Shown: positions 55,407 to 64,000 of the stretch, piece after piece
Layout of the letters: the number at the start of each line of letters is the position of its first letter
Position numbering within the stretch: the stretch's first letter is position 1
Assembly (NCBI GenBank): GCA_009599575.1
Contig: VWND01000002.1
Coordinates: 1,364,001 to 1,428,000, forward strand
Length of the DNA: 64,000 nt
Source: Blumeriella jaapii
Taxonomy: Eukaryota; Ascomycota; Leotiomycetes; Helotiales; Drepanopezizaceae
Reading direction: 5' to 3'
Notes under the pieces: model-generated
The model's database searches: none
Told to the model about the DNA's origin: nothing
The model's input: only the letters and a program-made list of their open reading frames with translations
Translations under genes and position numbers: made by a program

Positions 55407-55790
55407 AAGTATGTACTGTGCTTGTACAGGACTGCACAATAAGGTTGGAGACTGTTGGCCTTGGCGGGGCCGGAGGTCATGAGGTGAGGATGGATGCGAA
55501 CATGTACAGTACAGGACCAAGTACACATGTACTGTACAGCAGATGTCCAGGGGAGCTGATGGTACTATACTGTACAGTACATAACGTGGCTAAGCTGAAA
55601 GTATGTCACACGAGATGGGAAATGGCAATAACGGGATAGCAAGTACTGACTCCTCCCTGTGACACGGATCCGAATGACCCGACATTGGGGTAGAACTGTA
55701 CGTTCCTGTAAACCTACCTACAGTACAGTACAGCACAGTATCTGTACAAAATGTACAGAACAGTATACCTATACAGTACATGCATGCTGT
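55407..55790. repeat. Clustered TACTG/TACAG pentamers and palindromes
   Basis: Within about 380 bp the sequences TACTG and TACAG, and palindromes such as ACTGTACAGT, occur again and again (near 55411, 55425, 55503, 55532, 55565, 55720, 55742, 55757, 55777). Similar but smaller patches occur elsewhere in non-coding DNA of the window. Confidence 0.75.
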
Positions 55791-58353
55791 GGGAGATTTA
55801 TCACGTGAGTATCACGTGTCGCGGATCTATCCTCACACTGTGCTCTCCAGGTGGAAGAGCCCACAACCAGCCAGTCTTCACTTGCATCACCCTTGGTGGT
55901 ACCAACACCTGCCCATCGACTCCAGGCACAACTCTTCCTCTCCCTGAAGGAGTAACAACCGGTAATTTGTATGTACCAGTGCAAGCCTCGTCGAGAAGCT
56001 GCCTCCCGTCGCCACTCCGCGTCACAGAGGTGCACAAAGCTACACAGGACACACAGAGTTCGGGGAGAGCCGTTGCCGCGGAAATGCTTGATAGCTGCGA
56101 GGCCGCTTCGACTGGATGACGACGCCTCTTCTTCTCGTGACAAGACTCCCACGTGCCACCTCACGCACAAGACTTGCTTGCTCTCGTGCCAGCTTTACAG
56201 AGCATGGAGTGACGAGAGAGAGAGAGAGAGAGAGAGAGCGAAAGAAAGGAAGGAGAGGACAGAAGGACAAGGAAGAACATGCCTTGGGGTGCGATCGATG
56301 CAGTAATGTAGCCATCAGACTGACATTCTTGCTAGCTACAGTACGACAAAGTCGCATGGATATGACGATTTTCTGGTCGGATGAGCTCCAACTCACGTCT
56401 GTCAATCCTCGACTCGTCGTCCTCTCTCCCCGTTGATGCCATCTCTGGAACTGGCACGGTCGGGGACCACAGAGCAGAGCAGCTCCGACGGCAGATAGAT
56501 GGCCGAGTTGGCGAAAAGTAGGTGGGTTGAGGAAAGTGCACCTCCCAAGGGGTTCGAATCGAAGGGTGGGAAGAGTGGCTTTGCCGCCTGTGTCAAGTGC
56601 CAGGGGATTGCATAAGATCCCAAGCCAGTAGCTAGCGAGTTATGATAGAAGATTGTTCCTATCACGCTGCAGAGCTGACTTCTCTTTCATCGTGACATCC
56701 GGGATACAGTGAAGGTGAGAACACGCGCTATGGCTACTGGAGTTGTAGACACTGCCTGTACCCTTGGGCTTGGCTTCGAATGTTTGATACAAAGTTGACG
56801 CGGCCGTCCTCCGCGGCCCTTTGGTTCAATGTGATGATGGCGATACTGCGTCGCGAGTTTCTGCAGCCTCCTTGCAGGTCGTCAAGAGACGAGGCAATTC
56901 GCATCTCCTGGGCCAACAAGCCACAAAGCCACTGCCGCGACGCCGATACTGCGTGAGATCATCTGGAGTGGATTTCGAGACCGAGTCAACCAGGGCTACG
57001 AAGTTACCCGAATCCTGTCCATGTGACTGCCGTCTTAGGAAAGGATCGTTGAGCACTTGGCTGCCGACGGGGAAGACTCGAGTCAAAATGTAAAGTAGGA
57101 AAAACGCGATGTGAAAGATGGAAGAAGAAAATCAGAGGGGCCGGGGGGGGGGGGGGGGGGGTTGAGGAGGTGTATACTAGGCTAGTCCGCATTTAGTGCG
57201 CGCTAGGCGACACATGTGAGAAAGGGGAAGGAGCGCGCGACGGTGACTACAGCACTCGAGGGAGAGGCCTCTTGAGGGGGCAACGTCGGAATCGCTGCAG
57301 GTACGCAACAGATTGTAGAGCAGAAATGCGCGTCTGAATGCGAACAAAGTAAGTAAGCAGCTGGCGTCGGTCCGTCCCTACTCGCATCTCTGACCAGCAT
57401 TTCCATGTACACCCCGAACTTAGAACCCGCTCCGCTAACGACCACTGCCTTGCACCTAGTCTCGGCGAGACTTGAGAAGCAGAGCTGTGCTCGAACGTGG
57501 GCAGTGATGAAGGACATAAGACTCTGCGCAAACCATGCAAAGAGAGCACCGACCGGATGCTCTGCTGCTGCCTCGCTGAGTGTTCTCCAAGAGCGAGTGA
57601 ACTGACAACGATCATAATCAAAAAGTGGATTTCCAGTCGCCTTTGAATTACGATCGCTTGCCGTTCGGGTCATCACGAACATCTTCGAGACTGCGTATTT
57701 ACTCCGTCGAAGGGAGGCCCTTGCTGCCCAGGTGAAGTGTGCCAGAGCGGTATGAATCCCATGATAAGTAGGTATCGATACAGCTACTAAGACTCTTGGA
57801 AGCCAGCAGCCCAGCAGGACCATCGAGGGGAGTCGACAACGAACGATCACTGCTCCAGGCTTCTCATGCAGACCGAGATAAAGAGATATACGTCTCTGAT
57901 GGACATCATGTCAGAGACCAGCGAAACCCAACAGACCCAAGCCTCCCGGAGGCTTAGCAACGCGCACACAGAAGACCGCCAAAGAGTCCACACGCCATCA
58001 TGGACAGCAGAGCTAACAAATCTGCCCTGTCGCTTGACAACGGCATTCTCTTGTGTGACATGCACATAAAAAATCCGTCTAACCGACCCACCCATCCGGG
58101 ACCCCGAGATCACCCACTCACCAGATCTCGACGCCTCGAGCGAGCTCCAAGCTATGCAGCACGACATACGTTAACGCCCCATGTCCTATCGCATGGACGC
58201 CGCGGCAGGTCGGAGGGCGAATCGGCGGCACTGGACCAGGTATCTGGCTTACACACCCCACGTACACACGCAGCGCGGACCGGAATTCCCCGTGCGTGGG
58301 CTGGGGAATACCATTCGGTCACCGGGCACGACCGAGGTTGACTTTGCTGCTCA

Positions 58354-58384
<31 letters not shown>

Positions 58385-59054
58385 TTTACCATCTTTGCTG
58401 GCACGGCACGGCACGGTGGTGAGGGTGTTCGATCTCATCATCCGTGACATGGACACAGCCAAAAAAAAACATCACTGAGAGGTCGTCGAGACCGTCGTGG
58501 AGGAAAACCCCTTCCTAATAGCGACAGCGAGCTGCCATCTGGGGGCAGAGCGTTATCGTAGGCTGTGCCCGGATTTGCCCCGTGCGTCGTAGGTGGATCG
58601 AGAGGTGTACTTGCTCGAAAAAAAAAAAGAAGTAAAGGCACCTCCGAGTTGAGTTACACAAGCAGGTGAGTGAATAGAAGACCGCGAGGTTCTCCAAGAG
58701 TCAGCAGTGAGCTGGGCCGTAACGTCTGGACGACGAACAAGAAACACTCTCTTGAAAGAAGCAGCATTGCTCTCGATCCGCTGGATTGTATCAAGTCACG
58801 TTTGCTTTCTCCGCCTCCCGAGAGAATCCCCCAGGTCGGTAGCGATCGAGTAGGTACCATTGGCATGCACTGTGCTGTAGGCGTCACTCAAAGCGTACCG
58901 GCAAAACCAGGCCACAACCACGAACCGCCCCGAGAGACCAACCCCGCGACGAGGCCTCTCCTCCTCCTCTTGCCACGCATTGCCACCACCCCCGGCTCAT
59001 TCCAGTCACCCATTCACCCCCGAAAACGCTCTAAACCAGAGAGGGAAAGGGGGA

Positions 59055-59132
59055 AGAAGAAGAAGAAGAAGAAGAAGAAGAAGAAGAAGAAGAAGAAGAA
59101 GAAGAAGAAGAAGAAGAAGAAGAAGAAGAAGA
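59055..59132. repeat. (AAG)n microsatellite
   Basis: About 26 uninterrupted copies of AAG, 78 bp, upstream of the stop side of the neighbouring CxxCxGxG gene and outside any supported coding frame. Confidence 0.9.
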
Positions 59133-59362
59133 GTGACGAACAAGGAACAGAAGGTGAGTCGACGGATAGCCTCAAGATAGTGGTTTAGCATACAACTGGA
59201 GAACGAAAGAAAGATAGCAGGAAAGAAAGATCGTCGACCCGACGGAGCTTTTCACCCCCCCCCCCCCCCAAACAATAAAGATACGAAAGATTCATGTTCC
59301 CGTAAGCAGCCAGCAAAGAAAAGGATCCCGGGCGTCCGTCCGCAAGCTACCGGTCCATCTAG

Positions 59363-60089
59363 CTAGGCGCCACTGAGCAGGAGGCGAAGTTCGACGTCGC
59401 CATGGCCGCACTCGCCAATGGAGCCGCTGCCTCCGCAGGTATCGCACTCGTGTCTGCTACATGGGGTCGAGAGAGCCGGTCAGCAAGCAGGCACAGTAGA
59501 ACCGTCCAGCGCGCTGCGGAACGGGGAACGGGCGCTGACTCACGCCTGGCCCCCGGCGCACTCCGGGCAGGTCTCCCAGACCGCGTCGCAGATGATGCAG
59601 TAGCCGGCTTGCTGGGACGACGGCCTCGAGCTCGGAGAGGGGGAGATGCGGTGCCCCGGTGCCGGGGCTCGGCTGGAGTCCTCTGCGGTGCCGATGACAC
59701 CGGAGCCGTTGCACGTCTCGCAGCTGGGGCAGCTGCGGTGGCGCGCCCGAGATTAGCTGGGTTGCGAGGAGCGCTGGCATCTTGGCCGCTCGAGTATGTA
59801 CTTGTGATCGGGTCTTGGGGGTGCGCGTGCTTGTTGGCGCAGAGGGAGAGCGGGAGTCGACTTACGTGCGTCCGCCTCCGCAGTCTGGGCAAGTTTCCCA
59901 CTTGATTCCAGGACGGCAGGTAGCTGCCGAGGGAGCGAAGGAGGGCGAAGAGATGCCAAAGACGTCCCGGCCTTTGCGCTCAGGGAAGCTCACCCGGCTA
60001 CCAGAGAATCAGCAGGCCGGCTTGTGCACAGGAAGGAGGATCTCACCCGCTGCCTTGGGCATACATTGGAGCAACCTATCAGTCGACAT
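59363..60089 (-). CDS. Orphan Cys-rich protein with DnaJ-like CxxCxGxG motifs
   Basis: Four exons found by frame joining: 60047-60089, 59866-59923, 59544-59732, 59363-59456; 127 residues. All introns are GT-AG (GTGAGA...GGCAG, GTAAGT...CGCAG, GTGAGT...TGTAG) and every junction keeps frame. The protein contains two zinc-finger-like halves. The first is TCPDCGGGRTCPSCETCNGS plus G; the second is GYCIICDAVWETCPECAGGQ followed by CDTCGGSGSIGECG. These are the CxxCxGxG-type elements of the DnaJ/Hsp40 cysteine-rich domain, but no J domain, signal peptide or membrane helix is present. A Ser/Pro linker separates the halves. Zinc binding is very likely. Chaperone, disulfide or adaptor roles are only guesses. 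The start in exon 1 (MSTDRLLQCMPKAA) is the weakest part; the cysteine-bearing exons are convincing. Confidence 0.65.
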
Positions 60090-62545
60090 CAGCCAAAACA
60101 CAAATGGCGGCGTGGGAGAGGAGAACCGTGAAGAAGGCCATTGTAGGATTCTCTGGAGGCTGGTGCTACGCGAGAGAAGCTGTGCGTTGCCTGGCGGAAA
60201 GAAGGCCTGGAAAGAAGAGATCAAGAAAGACCGGCTTGAACCAGATGAGATGGAAGCTTGTCGAAGGGCTTGTCGTTCTGGTCTGGGGGGAGATGAAGCG
60301 CTATAGTCACTGGAGAGGTGAAGCGTCCTTTTCCCAAGGCAGGCCGTGGCCTTTTTATACCTCTCACGCCCTCTCACACCCATTTCATCCGCAAGCTTCG
60401 AGCACATGCCTCATCTCGCATCCACGATCGCGCGCCAACCCCCCTCCCTCCCTATCTACCATTGAATGAAGCCCCCTCCCGCGCCTGGAATCCGACATCA
60501 CCCCCCGAGAGAGCTGAGCGAGCCAGTGCGCAGCTATCGTCAGAACCCAGAGAGCCAGGTCTCAGTCTGCCCTAGCCTAGCCAGGAGAGTTGAATGCTGT
60601 ACACGACGACTGCAGCACCGTAAGCACTCCGATCGCGGGAAAGAGGTGCGTTGAGGCCTGTAGCGGACTTGGCCTGCTGATCCGTCGACTGGACGCTTCG
60701 TTCCGCGAGATGCTCGTCGTTGGGCCACCCAGGGTAATGGAGACGAAGAGAAGGCAATGTTGACGGCGAGGTCATCTGACGGTGTGTTATTCGGTGCGAG
60801 GCACGACCTATGGTGCCGACGCTGGTGGTATCCGACGTGCATGGAAGCCAATCCTCAGTTGGTGTTCCCCAAACCTTTCAAAACTGCTTGCTATTGGGAC
60901 TGAGTCGTTGCGGTGTACGAGGACCCTGAACCTGCAGAATCCCGAGAGAAGAGGAATAGAGTTTGGAAAGGGCCGGCTCAGCTGTTGTGTCGAGGAGATG
61001 CAAATCTGCGCCTCGAGAATGTAGTATAGCGTTCTGGCTGATGTTGCAAGCCCGCCTATCGCCCACCCATCATGATGGTGAAGAACAGCGTAGTGTTACA
61101 TTGACGCAGTTGCTATGTATGCTGATGCACCGAGAGCGAGATGCTCGATCCCGCTGGGGAGCTCCTATAGCCGGCGGAGCTCAAAAGCAAAGGGGCAAGG
61201 GCTCGCTGGCACTTGACGACGCAACCTAAGCGAGAGTGCCGTAACACCTATATCTGCAGCTCCTGGAGCTCGTACTGGCCATGATCTCTGGGAGGGTGAC
61301 ATGCTCTCAGGCAATCTGGAGAAGGGGTCCGACAGCAAAAGCAGGATCTTCACCTGGATCGACATTGGTCCGTCAAACGGCCTTGGATCAGCCTGCGAAG
61401 CGACGTTCATATCAGGGGAGCAACTGAGATCAGGAGACCGTGCCCTTCACATCGAACGAGGCCCAACCCAAGCTGGAAAAACCAGAGGCAAGGCCCTGTG
61501 TATTCCTGGGGAGCAGGAAGGCATAGCAATTCATCACATCACCAAATCGTCTCACCGCCGCGCCAGGCACATGTGACGGAAACACGCCATGAGAGACTTC
61601 CACGTTCCAGGCGTCTTCTGCCACACGCATTGTCCGTTGTACGGAACATTGCTTGCTGCAATGATTCCGCGTGCAGAATCTGGCTGTAGGTAGTGTTGGG
61701 AAGTCGGCTTCAGACGCTCAATGCTTGTCTGCTCGACCGCCAAGAATCGAGAATGCTACTGCTAAAGCCCAGAAGAGAGAAGAAGTCCAATTATCGAGAC
61801 TGACGGCCGATGCTGCCCAGCTTGCACAGAGTGCTCATTGCCTTGTGGGACCGTTGGGATGAGGGTCTCCCTGGGGGACTATAAGCAGACCGGATGAAAA
61901 GAAAAACAAAAAAACAAAACCACAGGGAAATGGAGAACCCGAAGCCAATGATGATGACAGCGTTCATAGAGGACTAGTAATAGTGATGCTGATTAGAGGC
62001 CCTGGTATGATGCTGCAGCCAAACGCCGTGGAACGTCGGCATCGTACTGGAGCCAAGAGACATATCAGATATGCGACAAGGATCATTGCCATGAGATACA
62101 GACACTTGGAGCTCTCCGAACCAAACGAATGCCACTGTAAATTAAGACCAGATAAATAAATGCAAATTACGCAATATGATAGCTTGGTCGCAGATGTACG
62201 CTTACGCTTGTTAGGGGTACTCATCGTATGATTCTTTAACGAATTGAGGACCTGTAAAGTTTACAGAGCACTGGGTTGATGCCTTAATCCTATGGAAACC
62301 AGCGGCGGACCGATGTGAAGGCCGTTGCACAAAGAAACCTAGCGTCCTTCACCGATAGCCGAAACGCAGGAAGAAACCATGATAGCCCGCCAGCGAAACC
62401 CGTTGATGAGTCCAGCCCCGTAGAAAACTCCGATTCATTGTCCTTGACAATAGCACACGTGCCGATGGAACCTATCACCCTAAGCGCACGCCCCTAGCCC
62501 TCCTCCGAAAAGAAGTCAAACAAGCAGACACACCTGAGACACCGC
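60090..62545. other. Intergenic region, nothing certain
   Basis: About 2.45 kb between the CxxCxGxG gene and the tail-anchored gene. Frames are short and unrecognised. At 62134-62224 on the minus strand a short ATG exon is followed by good intron signals (GTAAGC...TTTACAG), which may mark a very small gene. Confidence 0.4.
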
Positions 62546-64000
62546 TCATAGCAAGTCCGGAGCGGTCGCAACAAGTGCTGCGAAAATCGTGGCCCCTCCA
62601 AGAGCAATGTAACCTACATTTCCCAGTAGCTTCTTCAGCCGCTTTGTGGGCCGTGATTTTGGAGCGTCCGAGGTTGCGGGAGCATTCTCCGAACCTTTTC
62701 CTTCAATGACTGCCTGTGAAAGCAAAGCGCTGTTCATCGGGTCGACGTCTACATCATCCGACTCAGCCCAGTTCCTAAGCTCCAAGTTCGTCAAGTCGGA
62801 CATTAAGTCTGACTTGCGCTTAAGGCTATGCGTGCGGAGGGATGGCGAGGACGTATCTATGATGTCAGGAATCTTGATCGCCGAACGTGGGCAGCATTTT
62901 GGCTCCGAGGCAGACAGATAGGTGGCTCTGCTCGTATTATAGACATGAGGGCTTGTCATGTCGGGCAGTGGACTAGGAGCACGTTCTGGCATCGAAGGTT
63001 GATCTGGTTTACCGAGGAACGGACTGTAGTCCCGGGTTTGAATTATCGTAGCTGGCTGGTTCAGACTCGTCGCGCTGAATTGGCGGTCAATGAACTTACT
63101 AGATATGGCTTCTGGCCGATTTGCAGCGAGTGACTCGGACTCGAAGGTATTGGCAGGAGCAGCTTTTGATCGCGTAGGCGTAGGCTCTGCCGATTCGCTC
63201 AGAGAGCTAACAGCGGAACCAGTGACAGTACCATGTTGGCCCTCAGCCTTGGGTAATCTTGATTCTCCAAAAAAAACATTGATGTGACCGTTTGTTGCGG
63301 GGACAGAAAGAGCGGAGTCGGTGGCCACAGTGAAGTCGCCACTATTTGCCCTAGTCTTATTGACCTCCCTAGCTGCAAAGAATGCGGATTTTCCGCTCTT
63401 CGCTCCAAGAAAGCTTGATCCCAAATAACACGCACTGAAATATCCAGTAGGGGCTGCGCTCTTGGCCATTGCGGCATCAGAAGGACTCGGTTGTCGAGCA
63501 ATAGGGCCGGGCTGAACATGGAAATTCGTGATTCCAACCTGGCTTGGCTGTATAGTCGATCCAAGATAGAATGTTGCAGGCTTTGGAGCGGGGATTGCGG
63601 GGATTGCTTTGTGAAGAAAGTGTGTTTCTGATTCACTCTCCATTTCGCTATCGTATCCGACATTCCGAGTAAAATTTCCTAAGCAAGCAGGAGGAGGACC
63701 TTTGTAGTGTAAATCTCTCATTTCTTCATCGCCAGCTTCACCCAGCCCCAATTCGATGGATCCATCGTCTTCGTTGTCGCTGTCCTGGACTGGTTTGTCA
63801 TCGACGCGGGTGCGGATAACCGATAAGCGAGTGATATCGTTCTTGTTGTCAGTGGCGACAGCGGACTGGATGATGTTGTTAGTCGGAGTCACTTCAGGTG
63901 ACGCAACATTCATAACCGAGTCTTGAGCTGGTCCGGCATTGCTCTCTACGTCAGAATCTTCAGACGAAGATTCGTTCGCGGAATCATCAGATTCGTCGCT
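62546..64000 (-). CDS. C-terminal part of a tail-anchored protein, 5' end outside window
   Basis: The frame is open from the right edge of the window to the stop at 62546, giving at least 484 residues. The ATG at 63913 is internal, because upstream codons (SDESDDSANESSSEDSDVES) continue the same acidic stretch. Most of the sequence is Ser/Pro/Ala-rich and disordered. Near the C-terminus there is a basic segment (RPTKRLKKLL) and then a hydrophobic helix GYIALGGATIFAALVATAPD plus LL at the very end, so the protein is probably inserted in the ER or nuclear envelope by its tail. LKRKSDLMSDL is a possible nuclear-localisation segment. Fungal FHA-domain proteins of the Vps64/Far9 type have this general layout, but the FHA domain would lie outside the window, so this is a suggestion only. 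Confidence 0.7.
   Translation of the reverse strand, partial: SDESDDSANESSSEDSDVESNAGPAQDSVMNVASPEVTPTNNIIQSAVATDNKNDITRLSVIRTRVDDKPVQDSDNEDDGSIELGLGEAGDEEMRDLHYKGPPPACLGNFTRNVGYDSEMESESETHFLHKAIPAIPAPKPATFYLGSTIQPSQVGITNFHVQPGPIARQPSPSDAAMAKSAAPTGYFSACYLGSSFLGAKSGKSAFFAAREVNKTRANSGDFTVATDSALSVPATNGHINVFFGESRLPKAEGQHGTVTGSAVSSLSESAEPTPTRSKAAPANTFESESLAANRPEAISSKFIDRQFSATSLNQPATIIQTRDYSPFLGKPDQPSMPERAPSPLPDMTSPHVYNTSRATYLSASEPKCCPRSAIKIPDIIDTSSPSLRTHSLKRKSDLMSDLTNLELRNWAESDDVDVDPMNSALLSQAVIEGKGSENAPATSDAPKSRPTKRLKKLLGNVGYIALGGATIFAALVATAPDLL

Larger units (their letters stand above)
54480..59362. other. Long gene-poor region
   Basis: About 4.9 kb without a gene I can support. It includes a CTCG-rich patch (54706-54722), the densest TACTG/TACAG patch of the window (55407-55790), AG repeats (56212-56238 and 58353-58382), a 19-nt G run (57143-57161), the AAG array and a 15-nt C run (59255-59269). 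The longest frame, on the minus strand at 57203-57850 (215 codons), has no recognisable feature. Confidence 0.5.

Noticed and set aside
56490..56575. tRNA-like words GGCCGAGTTGG and GGGTTCGAATC
   Set aside because: The bases beside the TTCGAAT loop do not pair into a T stem and no acceptor stem can be formed.
57203..57850. Minus-strand frame of 215 codons
   Set aside because: No recognisable domain, signal peptide or conserved-looking segment; composition resembles surrounding spacer. Chance frame more likely than a gene.
58980..59191. Frames with poly-Arg, poly-Lys or poly-Leu
   Set aside because: Translation of the AAG microsatellite.

Overview
The window is nuclear DNA of a filamentous ascomycete (Pezizomycotina). 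Evidence: short GT-AG introns of about 45-130 nt with CTAAC/CTGAC-like branch sites; fungus-typical families (DUF3425 transcription factor, three-domain laccase with a DSGV tail, GRGGAGN/PAR32-like protein, TCP11/SOK1-like protein, RBR ligase, mucin-like wall protein); and long intergenic spaces full of simple repeats. The class (Leotiomycetes, Sordariomycetes or similar) cannot be fixed by eye. There are no operons, and neighbouring genes are mostly functionally unrelated.

Left part (1-12 kb): the 3' end of a DUF3425 transcription factor enters from the left edge. After a gene-free stretch come a SNF2 translocase of the ERCC6L2 type, a Tpt1/KptA-fold protein that has lost its catalytic signatures, and an MFS transporter.

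Middle-left (14-29 kb): a laccase and a small secreted protein are transcribed divergently from a 1 kb spacer. They are followed by a Cys-rich secreted protein with a GC-AG intron, a proline/glutamine-rich protein with four 45-residue repeats and an acidic tail, a GNAT acetyltransferase, and a single-pass membrane protein with a PPLY motif.

Middle-right (30-48 kb): a 992-residue disordered protein, a UPF0390 (L10K-like) small basic protein, an RBR-type E3 ligase, a repeat-rich secreted wall protein, and a 992-residue TCP11-family protein.

Right part (48-64 kb): a dense cluster of micro- and minisatellites (47.7-50.3 kb, including about 43 copies of an 8-bp unit that resembles a 5' splice site), the dynactin subunit ARP1, a PAR32-like protein, a long gene-poor stretch, a four-exon orphan protein with DnaJ-like CxxCxGxG motifs, and the C-terminal part of a tail-anchored protein leaving the right edge.

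Two cross-cutting observations matter. First, seven single-base frame breaks occur in five otherwise well-conserved genes, including ARP1; this fits uncorrected indel errors better than independent gene decay. Second, two introns are best explained as GC-AG. All splice models below were derived by hand from frame continuity and splice consensus; none has been tested against transcripts.
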